From NCBI GenBank assembly GCA_023402395.1, contig JAEYGI010000072.1, forward strand, positions 1 through 64,000: a stretch of DNA of 64,000 bases. The letters are read 5' to 3'. This document shows, piece after piece, positions 9,214 to 18,041 of the stretch. The stretch comes from Bacillota bacterium. Lineage in GTDB: Bacteria > Bacillota > UBA4882 > UBA8346. The notes beneath the pieces were generated by a model. It did not search any database. It saw nothing but the letters and a program-made list of their open reading frames with translations, and had not been told where the DNA came from. Numbering within the stretch: position 1 is the stretch's first letter; each line of letters starts with the position of its first letter. A program made the position numbers and the translations under genes.

Positions 9214-10830
9214 TTATTTGGTCGAATTGAAATATCCCTGCCACAAGGCGGTATAGGCGTCGGTCTTCAGTTGCTTGCAGCGCTTGAGATGTTCCTGCCA
9301 TTGCGCGTCGCTGATGCCGTTGACGATCGACGAGGCCTTGAACTTCTTCATATAATTGTCGATATCGACGAACAGGGCGTTGCGCTCGTTGACTTTCTTG
9401 GGATCATAGAGGCCGTAGGGCATGGTCATCACGGCGTGCTTCAAATATTTTTCATTGGCTGCCCGTTTCTTGGCGTTGCGGGCGTCGGGCACTTCCAGGT
9501 TGGCCCATTTGGACCACATGTACATCGGGCTGAAAACGCTGCCGGCAACGGTCCGCTTGAACTGAGTCATGGTCATGCCTTGCTTGGGCACGTATTTGGT
9601 GGTCTGCTGCCATTTGCCGTCGGTGCCGACCCGCTCCCAGCAGCCTTCAAACTCAGGGCCCCATTGCCACAACATGACCATATCCAGGTTGGAAATCAGG
9701 GTATCGTAGTACCGAAGCAGCACCGCCGGTTCCTTGCAGTTCTTGGTGATGCTGAACCCGTTCATGTAACGGCCGGGCCTCCGGTATTGGGACCAGAGCT
9801 GATCGCCTTTCGGCCCGATCGGGGCCTCCAGGGGGATATAATCCGCAAACCGTTTGTCCATGGAATCGGGGATCCAGAACATAATCGAGCCGATGAGCAG
9901 ATCGGGATTGGTCGCTTTGGCGTTGACCTGGGCTTGGGTCTGGGTGAAGACATCGGCGTCCAGCAAGCCTTCGGAATAAAGCTGGTGCAGCCACTTCAGC
10001 GCCTCGTAGTAACCGGGCTGGGTGCCGCTGAACAAGACTTTTTTGCCGTCTTTGGAGTAAACGTATTCCGGAGTGTCGATGGCGCCGAACGCGCCGAACA
10101 AGGCGTCAATGTTTCCGGCGCCGTAGACATCCGAGGTCCGGGCCACCAGCGGGATTTCATCAGCCTTGCCGTTGCCGTTGGGATCGCCCTTTTTGAAAGC
10201 GCGGAGCACGTCAACCAACTCATCGGTGGTGCGCGGCACTTTCTTGCCGAGCTTCTTCAGCCAGTCGCCGTTCATCCACAGGGCGTGCATCACATAGTCC
10301 GAGGGATTGTCCTTGTTGGTGGGCAGGCAGTAGATCTGGCCATTGGGAGCGGTTACCGCTTTTTTCACTTCCGGGCTTTTGGTGAGCATCTCGTTGATGT
10401 TTGGAGCATATTTGCGAATATCGTTGGTTAACGGCTGAAACAGGTCGATGTTTTGCATCACATCGATGTCAAGGCCGCTGAAGGCGTCGGGCATGTTGCC
10501 GGAAGCCAGCATCACGTTGACCTGTTCATTCCAGGACGAATAGGGGATATCGATCCATTCGATATGGACGTTGGTCAGTTTCTCGGTCTGGATCACGCAG
10601 GCTTTTTGGGCGAAGCTGTTCAAGCTGTCCGGATCCTTGGTCACCGCGATGGTGTAGGTCTTCTTGTTTTTTAGAATCGGCAGGCCCGAAGCGTACATGT
10701 TGCCGACCAGCTTGGCCTTATTGACCGGGGTAGCCGGTTCAGCGGACTTGCTGAAGGCGCTGCTGACGAAGAACAGCGTCATCAGCAGCATGACCGCCAG
10801 GAATAGCACCAATCCTTTTTTGGTTCTCAT
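9214..10830 (-). CDS. ABC transporter extracellular sugar-binding protein (LipO-like)
   Basis: Predicted 538-residue secreted solute-binding protein of the large type that pairs with LplB/YtcP permeases. The N-terminus is a typical signal sequence (charged residues, hydrophobic stretch to about residue 27) but shows no lipobox cysteine, unlike most Gram-positive binding proteins. A DPNGNGKADE segment around residue 215 resembles the calcium-binding loop seen in this subfamily. The AAGGAGGT box lies just upstream of the ATG. It is codirectional with two permease genes upstream and three putative glycosidases downstream, so the ligand is probably an oligosaccharide processed by them. No ABC ATPase gene lies nearby; a shared MsmX-like ATPase elsewhere is likely. 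Confidence 0.87.
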   Translation of the reverse strand: MRTKKGLVLFLAVMLLMTLFFVSSAFSKSAEPATPVNKAKLVGNMYASGLPILKNKKTYTIAVTKDPDSLNSFAQKACVIQTEKLTNVHIEWIDIPYSSWNEQVNVMLASGNMPDAFSGLDIDVMQNIDLFQPLTNDIRKYAPNINEMLTKSPEVKKAVTAPNGQIYCLPTNKDNPSDYVMHALWMNGDWLKKLGKKVPRTTDELVDVLRAFKKGDPNGNGKADEIPLVARTSDVYGAGNIDALFGAFGAIDTPEYVYSKDGKKVLFSGTQPGYYEALKWLHQLYSEGLLDADVFTQTQAQVNAKATNPDLLIGSIMFWIPDSMDKRFADYIPLEAPIGPKGDQLWSQYRRPGRYMNGFSITKNCKEPAVLLRYYDTLISNLDMVMLWQWGPEFEGCWERVGTDGKWQQTTKYVPKQGMTMTQFKRTVAGSVFSPMYMWSKWANLEVPDARNAKKRAANEKYLKHAVMTMPYGLYDPKKVNERNALFVDIDNYMKKFKASSIVNGISDAQWQEHLKRCKQLKTDAYTALWQGYFNSTK

Positions 10831-10920
10831 GTAACATACCTCCTTTGTCGCTCTTTGAAATTTACTGGCCTTGCTTACCCTATCCTGGAACGATCACCCC
10901 CTTCAATCCGGGCGGGCCGG

Positions 10921-11835
10921 TTAGCCTTTAATGCTGCCAATCATGATCCCGCGGATAAAGAATCGCTGAATGAACAAATAGGCTGCCAGCACCGGAAGCG
11001 AGCCGACGATGATCACGGCGTATTTGACGGTTTCCTGCAGCCGGAGCATTTCCGCCTGAGCCGCCATATCGACGTCCTCCATCATGATGTTTTCGGCACC
11101 CACCAGGATTTCGCGGAGAATGATCTGCAGCGGGTAAAGATGGGGCTTGTTGACATAGATGAGGGCGTTGAAAAAGGAGTTCCAATGGGACACCGCGTAG
11201 AACAGCGTGATCACGGCGACGATCTCCTTGGAGATCGGCAGCACGATATTCCAAAAGAAGCGCCCGTCGCCGCAGCCGTCGATGCGGGCCGCTTCCAGCA
11301 GCTCATCAGGGATTTTGGACATGAAGAAGGTCCGGGTGATAATCAGGTTGAACACCGTGAACGACCCCAAAATCATCAGCACATACGGCGTATTGACCAG
11401 CCCCAGGTTTTTGACGACCATGTAGGTGGGGATCAACCCTCCGTTAAAGTACATCGTGAAGACCATCAGTTTCATGATCGCCGCCGACCCGATCAGATCT
11501 TTGCGCGACAGCGCGTACCCGCCGAGGATGGTCAGGATCACGCCGAGCAGGGTGCCGCCGCCGGTGTAGAGCAGGGTATTGCGGTATCCGGTCCAAATCC
11601 GCGAATCCTGCAAAATGCTTTTGTAGGCGGTCAGCTCCGGCTTGACCGGCCACAGCAGCACCTTGCCGGTTTGGATGGCGGTCGGATCGCTGACTGAGGC
11701 GAAGATTACGAATAGCAGCGGATAGACCACCAGAATGGTTCCCGCGACAAGCAAGGTGTTGACGACGATATTGAAGAGATTATCCGTGAATGTTTCGTGG
11801 ATCGCCGCCGGTTTCACTGTCAATTCTTTAGCCAT
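10921..11835 (-). CDS. Carbohydrate ABC transporter permease, YtcP/MalG type
   Basis: Predicted 304-residue inner-membrane permease with about six membrane segments. The EAA loop reads EAARIDGCGDGRFFWNI followed by VLPIS, the site that docks an ABC ATPase. The C-terminus (GIMIGSIKG) matches the YtcP subfamily, where proteins end in GAVKG-like tails. Its ATG is preceded by GGAGG. It lies 18 bp after its partner permease and 90 bp before the binding protein, so the three form the importer of the glycan operon. Confidence 0.9.
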   Translation of the reverse strand: MAKELTVKPAAIHETFTDNLFNIVVNTLLVAGTILVVYPLLFVIFASVSDPTAIQTGKVLLWPVKPELTAYKSILQDSRIWTGYRNTLLYTGGGTLLGVILTILGGYALSRKDLIGSAAIMKLMVFTMYFNGGLIPTYMVVKNLGLVNTPYVLMILGSFTVFNLIITRTFFMSKIPDELLEAARIDGCGDGRFFWNIVLPISKEIVAVITLFYAVSHWNSFFNALIYVNKPHLYPLQIILREILVGAENIMMEDVDMAAQAEMLRLQETVKYAVIIVGSLPVLAAYLFIQRFFIRGIMIGSIKG

Positions 11836-11853
11836 CGTTTTTTCCTCCGTTAA

Positions 11854-12795
11854 TCACCACAAGCTGTTGCCCGACACTTTGCGGGAAATCCGGTTCACCG
11901 TCAACAGCAGGATAAAGTTGATAATGTTATTAAACAGCCCGACCGCCGTCGCGTAACTGTACTGCGCGCCCTGGATGCCGACTTTGTAGACGTAGGTCGA
12001 GATAATCTCGGAACGGCCGAGATTCAAGTTGTTTTGCAACAGGTACGATTTTTCGAAGCCGATGTTCATCAGATTCCCGACGTTTAAGATCAGTAGAATG
12101 ACCATGGTGGGCAGTATCGCCGGGATATCAATGTGCCAGATGCGCTTGAGCTTGTTGGCGCCGTCGACGATGGCCGCCTCGTGCAACTCGTCATTGACGC
12201 CGGACAGCGCCGCGATATAAATGATTGCGTTGTATCCGACGTGCTGCCAGACGGTGGACCAGACATAAATCGGCTGGTAGAGATCTTCCCGCCCCAGAAA
12301 ATTGACGGGCGCGCCGCCGAGGAGTTTCAGGAGCTGATTGAACAGGCCGTTGGAACTGGTGAACACGATCAGCATCCCGGTCATTACCACCACCGAGATC
12401 AAATGCGGCGCAAAGGTCACGGTCTGTGAGAACTTCTTGAGCTTGGGGATGGTTGTATAGTTGATCAGCAGCGCCAGAATGATCGGCAGCGGGAAGCTGG
12501 CCAGGAGCTGGTAGATGCTGAGGCTCAACGTATTGTACAACAGCGTCGTGAACTGATAGGAATCAAAGAACCGCAAGAAATACTTAAACCACGGGTCCGC
12601 CAGCGGACTGCCCCAAATCCCCGTCACCGCCCGGAAATCCTTGAAGGCAATCTGGATCCCGTACAGCGGGATGTAATTAAAAATAATGATATAGGCCAGG
12701 CAGGGCAGGAGAAAAAGATAGAGCAGCCAGTTTTTGCGGATACTCCCCCACTGTTTTTGAAACTTGGCTTTGGATGAACTCAACTGTGGTTGCAT
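11854..12795 (-). CDS. Carbohydrate ABC transporter permease, LplB/MalF type
   Basis: Predicted 313-residue inner-membrane permease, the first gene of the leftward operon. Hydrophobic segments start near residue 20 (WLLYLFLLPCLAYIIIF) and the EAA loop is EAAIVDGANKLKRIW with IPAILP. The C-terminal VNRISRKVSGNSLW is typical of LplB-like proteins. I place the start at the ATG at 12795; a TTG at 12813 in the same frame would add six residues. The 21-bp repeat array and the divergent DeoR operon lie upstream, so the promoter should be between about 12,800 and 13,060. Confidence 0.88.
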   Translation of the reverse strand: MQPQLSSSKAKFQKQWGSIRKNWLLYLFLLPCLAYIIIFNYIPLYGIQIAFKDFRAVTGIWGSPLADPWFKYFLRFFDSYQFTTLLYNTLSLSIYQLLASFPLPIILALLINYTTIPKLKKFSQTVTFAPHLISVVVMTGMLIVFTSSNGLFNQLLKLLGGAPVNFLGREDLYQPIYVWSTVWQHVGYNAIIYIAALSGVNDELHEAAIVDGANKLKRIWHIDIPAILPTMVILLILNVGNLMNIGFEKSYLLQNNLNLGRSEIISTYVYKVGIQGAQYSYATAVGLFNNIINFILLLTVNRISRKVSGNSLW

Positions 12796-13060
12796 CGTCT
12801 CAATACGCTCCAAACATTAAATTTAAATAACCTGTAACTCGTTTTTAATCTTATCCGGACCGCGGCGATCTGAATATAGGCATTTTTTGAACCGGATTCG
12901 CATTTGGTGAATCCGGCGGCGTTTTGGCGCGTCAGCAGTGAATCGGGAAATTGATGAAAAGGGTCGCCGCAATTACCGGAAAGGCGGCAGCCCCGGCCAA
13001 TAATTGGCAGGGGAAGGTTCCCGTTGCCGGTTTGGTTACCAAAAAACGTCCGGCCTTCCC

Positions 13061-13417
13061 CGCCGGAGCCGGGGGAATGGTTCCCCCAACTACGGCAGGC
13101 AATGCCGCAGGTGTGGCAATAAGTGCCGCAGGTCCGGGGATCGATGCCGTTACCCCGGCAATGAATGCCGTAGTTGCGGCGATTGCTGCCGGAGGTCCGG
13201 GAATAAATGCCGCTGTTCCGGCATTGACCGCCGCAGTTGCGGCGACGAATGCCATAGTTTTGGCAATCAATGCCGCAGGTGCGGCAATGAGCGCCATAGT
13301 TGCGGCAATCAACGCCGGGACAGCGGCGATGGATGCCGGAGCTCCGGCGCTGAATGCCGTTGCATCGGCATGGCGCGCCGCGGTTACGGGGAGCGATGCC
13401 GTCGGGTCGGGTAAAAT
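13061..13417. repeat. 21-bp phased dyad array A
   Basis: Array with strict 21-bp period. Fifteen consecutive units start at 13103 and then every 21 bases to 13397; a weaker in-phase unit lies at 13061. The unit is a 16-base dyad, TGCCG-N6-CGGCA, plus a five-base spacer close to ATNAA. Base pairs co-vary: the unit at 13250 has TGCCA with TGGCA. Because 21 is a multiple of three and stops are absent, several frames on both strands stay open (Ala-rich in one, CRxxGxx-like in others), but no Shine-Dalgarno or coding signature supports a protein. It sits between two divergent sugar operons; 12,814-13,060 beside it shows no gene. Confidence 0.9.
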
Positions 13418-13653
13418 TTACGAACATGTTAAATATGACATCATAGTTTCATGTGCTTGCTCTAATTTGATTTTTTTATTTGACAGCCAACTAAATTGAC
13501 CTTATTTGAATGAACTTATGACAGCTTGATGTGATTTATAATAAAAAGTTTACATTGGTTTTGCAGGATTAGTCATTAAATCGCAGAAAATAGCATACAT
13601 AAATTACAAAACATTTCAAAATAGCGCATGATCGGTTTGAAAGGAGGTTGCTC
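13418..13653 (+). promoter_or_regulatory. AT-rich leader of the DeoR operon
   Basis: This 236-bp stretch is much richer in A and T than its surroundings and probably carries the promoter and operator for the rightward operon. A TATAAT-like hexamer lies near 13538, but no well-spaced -35 partner is clear. The ribosome binding site AAGGAGG at 13641-13647 serves the DeoR gene. Confidence 0.4.
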
Positions 13654-14448
13654 ATGCAAAATGGTTCGGATTCCATCTTACCGGCCGAACGGCGCAAACG
13701 GATGGTGGAGTATATTCAGCAGAAACGGAGCGGCCGCATTGAAGAACTCGCCGCCATCCTGGAGGTTTCAGAGGCCACGGTCCGGCGCGATTTGGACATT
13801 CTGGCCGAGGAGGGACTGGTCAGCCGGACCCACGGCGGCGCGGTGTTGCCCGAATCGAGCACTGCGTTTGAACGGCTTTACCCGGACAAACGGCTGCTCT
13901 ATGCCGAGAAGAAAAAATTGATCGGCGCCGAGGCGGCGCTGCTGGTCAGCGACGGAGAGACCCTGATCCTGGACTCGGGCTCGACCACTTTTGAGATCGC
14001 CCAAAATCTGACCGGACACAAGAACCTGACCATCATTACCTACGATCTGTACATCGCCGGCATCGGGTATGACCCGTCGACCACGGTGATCGTCACCGGC
14101 GGAATGCGCCGGGAAGGGTTCAACATTCTTTACGGCCCCATCGCCGAGGACGTGCTGCGCCAGATCCGGGTCGACAAAGCCTTTCTCGGGGCCGACGCGG
14201 TGGATTTCGTACACGGCATCGCCAATGCGACCTATTTGGAAGTCCCGATCAAGCGGCTGATCATCGCCGCCGCCCGGCGGGTGATCCTGGCCGCCGACGC
14301 CTCCAAGTTCGGGAAAGAGGCGCTGGTCAAGGTTTGCGATGTGGAGCGGATCCATCATCTGATCACCGACGCCGCGATCCCGGAGGCCGTGATCGAACAA
14401 TTGGACCGGATGAGCATTTCCACCACGGTGGCCAAGCCCAAAGGCTGA
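13654..14448 (+). CDS. DeoR/GlpR-family transcriptional repressor
   Basis: Predicted 264-residue DNA-binding repressor. Residues about 12-60 form the DeoR winged helix (RIEELAAILEVSEATVRRDL followed by LVSRTHGGAVLP), and the rest is the sugar-phosphate-sensing DeoR C-terminal domain with the SGSTTFEIA and GADA motifs. The ATG has AAGGAGG six bases upstream; a TTG two codons earlier is too close to that box. It is the first gene of an eight-gene cluster for a sugar or polyol and most likely represses it until a phosphorylated intermediate, perhaps made by the FGGY kinase, accumulates (inference from family behaviour). Confidence 0.92.
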   Translation: MQNGSDSILPAERRKRMVEYIQQKRSGRIEELAAILEVSEATVRRDLDILAEEGLVSRTHGGAVLPESSTAFERLYPDKRLLYAEKKKLIGAEAALLVSDGETLILDSGSTTFEIAQNLTGHKNLTIITYDLYIAGIGYDPSTTVIVTGGMRREGFNILYGPIAEDVLRQIRVDKAFLGADAVDFVHGIANATYLEVPIKRLIIAAARRVILAADASKFGKEALVKVCDVERIHHLITDAAIPEAVIEQLDRMSISTTVAKPKG

Positions 14449-14489
14449 CGTTAGTTTGTCATATTTGCGCAAAAAAAGGAGCGAATCGA

Positions 14490-15302
14490 ATGAACTGGTT
14501 AAAAGAAGTGTTGGGGACGGAAAAGCCGATCATCGGCATGTGCCATCTGCGGGCCTTGCCCGGAGATCCCTCGTTTGACCGGGAGGGCGGGATGCGGAAA
14601 GTGGTCGAGGAGGCCCGCCGCGACTTTCTGGGATTGCAGGAAGGCGGGATCGATGCGGTGATGTTCTCCAATGAATTCAGCCGCCCCTATTTGACCAAGG
14701 TCCCGGCGGTGACCGTGGCGGCCATGGCCCGGATCATCGGCGAACTGACGCCGGAGATCAAGATCCCGTTCGGCGTGAACGTGCTCTGGGATCCGGTGGC
14801 GTCGCTGGATCTGGCGGTGGCCACCGGCGCCCGCTTCGTCCGCGAGATTTTCACCGGAGTCTACGCCAGTGACTTCGGCCTGTGGAACACCAATTGCGGC
14901 GAGATCGTCCGGCACCAGCACGCCGTCGGCGCCGAAAACGTCAAGCTGCTGTTCAACATCGTGCCGGAAGCCGCCAAATATCTGGGGGAGCGGAATATCG
15001 CGGAGATCGCCCGCTCGACCGTTTTTAACACCCTCCCCGACGCGCTCTGCGTCTCCGGGTTGATCGCCGGCAGTGAAACCTCGCTGTCCACCCTGAAAAC
15101 AGTCAAGGAGAACGTGCCCGGCACCATCGTCTTCGCCAACACCGGCGTCAAACTGGAGAACGTGGAACAGCAGCTCGCCATCGCCGACGGCGCCGTGGTC
15201 GGCACCACCTTTAAGGAAAACGGCGTCTTCGAGAATTTCGTGGATCAAAAGCGGGTGAAAGCGTTCATGGACCGGGTGCGCGCGTTTCGCGCCAAACAAT
15301 AA
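14490..15302 (+). CDS. BtpA/SgcQ-family (alpha/beta)8-barrel protein
   Basis: Predicted 270-residue cytoplasmic protein of the BtpA/SgcQ family. Recognisable pieces are the N-terminal PIIGMCHLRALPGDP, GVNVLWDP, FVREIFTG and the C-terminal phosphate-site-like GAVVGTTFK. Family members occur in sugar and nucleoside loci and are often annotated as putative nucleosidases or photosystem I biogenesis factors, but the reaction is not settled. It follows the DeoR gene by 41 bp with an AAGGAG box and precedes a hairpin element and the kinase, so it belongs to this catabolic operon. Confidence 0.85.
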   Translation: MNWLKEVLGTEKPIIGMCHLRALPGDPSFDREGGMRKVVEEARRDFLGLQEGGIDAVMFSNEFSRPYLTKVPAVTVAAMARIIGELTPEIKIPFGVNVLWDPVASLDLAVATGARFVREIFTGVYASDFGLWNTNCGEIVRHQHAVGAENVKLLFNIVPEAAKYLGERNIAEIARSTVFNTLPDALCVSGLIAGSETSLSTLKTVKENVPGTIVFANTGVKLENVEQQLAIADGAVVGTTFKENGVFENFVDQKRVKAFMDRVRAFRAKQ

Positions 15303-15318
15303 GGGAAATTGGTTAAAT

Positions 15319-15460
15319 AAGATGAAAAAAGTTTAAATTAAGCATTCCCATCCCTAAGCCTCGGCTGGGAATAGGCAAACGATTGACCTTTTTCCATCTT
15401 GTGAATCAAGGAAAATATGTCGCAATTGATCCGGCGTTCAAAAAACTGATTGCGACATAT
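15319..15460. repeat. Composite double-hairpin element (modules gamma and delta)
   Basis: Two stem-loops joined by the linker GTGAATCAAGGAAA. Module gamma (15319-15400) runs from AAGATG-A5 to T5-CATCTT with an inner ATTCCCA/TGGGAAT stem. Module delta (15415-15460) has perfect 12-base arms, ATATGTCGCAAT and ATTGCGACATAT. The same composite recurs at 31148-31287, and parts recur inverted at 53717-53866. Here it lies inside an operon, between the BtpA-like gene and the kinase gene, and may act on mRNA stability. Confidence 0.85.
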
Positions 15461-15521
15461 ATAAATCGGGCCGGCCGGTGACCAACCGGCCCGGCCGTCA
15501 ATCAAGGGAGGAATGGCAGCC

Positions 15522-17066
15522 ATGAATCAACCGCTGCTCATCGGAATGGATATCGGAACGACATCGGTCAAAGGAACCCTAATCGACACCAAAGGGCATA
15601 TTCTGGCCGAATCCTCCCGGCCCCACGATCTGCTCTCGCTCCGGCCGGGCTGGGCCGAGGAAAAAGCGGAGATCTGGTGGGAGAACACCCTGGCGGTCCT
15701 GTCGGAGCTGGCCAAGCGGCAGTTGGAGTTCAACGGCCGGGTCAAAGCCATTGCCGCCAGCGGAATGGTTCCGGCCCTGGTGATCCTGGACCGGGACGGC
15801 CGGCCGCTGCGGAACTCGATCCAGCAGAACGACGCCCGCACCGCGGCGGAGATCGCTTATTTAAAGGAAGAATTGGACGAGGCGCGCTTCTTTGAAGCCA
15901 CCGGCGGTAGCATCAATCAGCAAACCATCCCGCCCCGCCTGCTCTGGCTGCGCCGGCACGAGCCGGAAGTCCTGGAACGGGCGGCCGTCCTGATGGGGTC
16001 CTACGATTATATCGCCTATCAATTGACGGGCCACTACAGTCTGGAGCGGAACTGGGCGCTGGAGAGCGGCATGTATGACGCCCGCCGCGAGACGTGGCTG
16101 CCGTGGGTGTTGCAAGCGGCGGGGATCAGCGCCTCGCTCCTGCCGCCGGTGCTGGCGCCGGGAACGCCGTTGGGCCCGATCAAACCGGAACTCGCCGCCG
16201 AACTCGGTTTTGATCATGATCTGACGGTGGCGGTCGGCTCCGGCGATCATGTGGCGTCGGCGTTTTCGGCCGGCGTCAAGGATGACGGCGACGTGTTGCT
16301 GAAATTCGGCGGGGCCGGGGATATTTTGATCGGCAGCAACCGTTTGGCAAGCGATCCGCGCATCTTCCTCGATTATCATTTGATCCCCGGCCAATACCTG
16401 CTCAATGGCTGCATGGCCGCATCCGGGTCGCTGGTGAAATGGTTCGCCCGGACTTTTTTCGACGAACAAATTGCCGCCTACGAACAGGAGGGCCGCAATT
16501 TCTATGCGGAGCTGGATCGGTTGGCGGAACCGATCGCGCCCGGTTCGGAAGGGATCATTACCTTGCCCTATTTCATCGGAGAGAAGACGCCGATCATGGA
16601 CGCCAAGGCGCGCGGGGTATTTTTCGGGCTGTCCCTGCACCACCGGGTCGAGCATTTGTACCGCTCGGTGTTGGAAGCGGTGGGGTACGGCTTTTATCAT
16701 CACATCGCGGTATTCCGGGAGATGGGCTTGAATCCCGGCCGCTATTACATGAGCAACGGCGGCTCCCGGAGCAAGCTGTGGCGGCAGATCGTGGCCGATG
16801 TGGTCGGCGCTCCGGTCGAATATATCACCCGCCATCCCGGCTCGTCGCTGGGAGCGGCTTTCGTGGCCGGCGTCGCCGTCGGAGCCTTTCAGGACTGGTC
16901 GGAAATAGAAGCCTACATTACCGAGCGGGAATTGATCCGGCCCGATCCGGAGAAACACGCCCTGTACCAGAAATATTTTCGGATTTACCGCCGGCTGTAT
17001 GTGGATTTAAAAGCCGATTTTCATGATTTGAACGAACTCGGGACCGATTTTAAATTGAAACGATGA
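15522..17066 (+). CDS. FGGY-family carbohydrate/polyol kinase (xylulokinase-like)
   Basis: Predicted 514-residue ATP-dependent sugar kinase. The N-terminal phosphate-1 motif is MDIGTTSVKG (residues 9-18); later FGGY features include SGDHVASAF, KFGGAGD and the C-terminal MSNGGSRSKLWRQIVADV adenosine-binding region. Length fits the family. It most resembles xylulokinase-type members, but substrate cannot be read from sequence; a ketose or polyol supplied by the ABC importer and the SDR dehydrogenase of the same operon is likely. The second of two in-frame ATGs is chosen because GGGAGG lies ten bases before it and only one before the first. Confidence 0.88.
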   Translation: MNQPLLIGMDIGTTSVKGTLIDTKGHILAESSRPHDLLSLRPGWAEEKAEIWWENTLAVLSELAKRQLEFNGRVKAIAASGMVPALVILDRDGRPLRNSIQQNDARTAAEIAYLKEELDEARFFEATGGSINQQTIPPRLLWLRRHEPEVLERAAVLMGSYDYIAYQLTGHYSLERNWALESGMYDARRETWLPWVLQAAGISASLLPPVLAPGTPLGPIKPELAAELGFDHDLTVAVGSGDHVASAFSAGVKDDGDVLLKFGGAGDILIGSNRLASDPRIFLDYHLIPGQYLLNGCMAASGSLVKWFARTFFDEQIAAYEQEGRNFYAELDRLAEPIAPGSEGIITLPYFIGEKTPIMDAKARGVFFGLSLHHRVEHLYRSVLEAVGYGFYHHIAVFREMGLNPGRYYMSNGGSRSKLWRQIVADVVGAPVEYITRHPGSSLGAAFVAGVAVGAFQDWSEIEAYITERELIRPDPEKHALYQKYFRIYRRLYVDLKADFHDLNELGTDFKLKR

Positions 17067-17081
17067 AGGGGAGCGGATGCC

Positions 17082-17864
17082 ATGTTTGATTTTTCGGAGA
17101 AAGTGGTGCTGATCACGGGCAGCGGTGCCGGGATTGGCCGGGCTATCGCTTTGGGGTTTGCCCGCGCCGGCGCCAAATTGGTATTGACCGATGTCGACAT
17201 CGCGGCGCTGGAACGGCTGGCGGCCGAAGTTTCACCCCTGGCCGGGGCGGAACCGGCCATTCACACCATGGACGTCACGGACGCGGCCCGGATCGAAACG
17301 GTGGTCGCCACGACGATCCAGGCCTACGGCCGGATCGACGTGCTGATCAATAACGCCGGGGTCTCCAGCATGGTCCGGGTAGTGGATATGACCGAGGCCG
17401 ATTGGGATTTCAACATGAATATCAATGCCAAGGGCCAGTTCCTGGTGACCCGGGCGGTGCTGCCGGGGATGATCGCCGCCCGTTCCGGCAAGATTGTGAA
17501 CACGGCGTCGATGGCTTCCAAGCTGGGCGCGCCGCTGCTCGCCCACTACAGCGCCTCCAAGTTCGCGGTGATGGGATTCACTCAGGCGGTCGCCAAGGAG
17601 GTCGCTCCCTACGGGATCAATGTCAATGCGGTCTGCCCGGGCTTCGTGGCCACCGGGATGCAGGAGCGGGAACTGGTCTGGGAAGCGAAACTGCGGAACA
17701 TGACCCCCGCTCAGGTCAAAGGGGAATATATCGCCCAAACGCCGTTGGGACGCCTCTGTCTTCCGGAGGACGTCGCGAAAGTGGTTCTCTTTTTAGCCTC
17801 CCCCGCGGCCGATTTCATGACCGGCCAGGCGATCAATGTGACCGGGGGAATTTGTACCCATTAA
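17082..17864 (+). CDS. Short-chain dehydrogenase/reductase (SDR), probable polyol or sugar dehydrogenase
   Basis: Predicted 260-residue classical SDR. The NAD(P) site is TGSGAGIG (12-19), NNAG is at 90-93, and the catalytic residues Ser143, Tyr156 and Lys160 (YSASK) are all present. Asp38-type residues after beta-2 (LTDVDI) favour NAD over NADP. It follows the kinase gene by 15 bp, so oxidation of a polyol to a ketose followed by phosphorylation is a reasonable pathway (inference). A pair of hairpins lies directly downstream. Confidence 0.9.
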   Translation: MFDFSEKVVLITGSGAGIGRAIALGFARAGAKLVLTDVDIAALERLAAEVSPLAGAEPAIHTMDVTDAARIETVVATTIQAYGRIDVLINNAGVSSMVRVVDMTEADWDFNMNINAKGQFLVTRAVLPGMIAARSGKIVNTASMASKLGAPLLAHYSASKFAVMGFTQAVAKEVAPYGINVNAVCPGFVATGMQERELVWEAKLRNMTPAQVKGEYIAQTPLGRLCLPEDVAKVVLFLASPAADFMTGQAINVTGGICTH

Positions 17865-17884
17865 GTCCGCGATTATCGGGACGG

Positions 17885-18017
17885 GTTCAAGTAAAGAAAG
17901 TTCAATCATTTTACATCCGAAAACATTGGCTGGAAAACAAACGCAGTTTACTTGAACTTATAAACGAAGGAGATATGTTGAACCCGCTGGGGTTGATTAG
18001 CCGTTAGTTCAACATAT
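17885..18017. repeat. Intra-operon double-hairpin element
   Basis: Two stem-loops: GTTCAAGTAAA (17885-17895) with TTTACTTGAAC (17947-17957), and ATATGTTGAAC (17973-17983) with GTTCAACATAT (18007-18017). The sequences differ from the alpha-delta modules but the layout, two hairpins in tandem with AT-rich ends, is the same. It lies between the dehydrogenase and the permease, where it could separate enzyme and transporter expression. Confidence 0.75.
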
Positions 18018-18041
18018 CCGGGAAAGGGGGAATTGGTTGCC

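Noticed and set aside
12951..13499. Alanine-rich protein or cysteine-rich CRxxGxx protein encoded by array A
   Set aside because: Open frames exist on both strands and in several registers because the unit is 21 bp without stops; no frame has a good ribosome binding site, and covarying dyads point to a nucleic-acid role.
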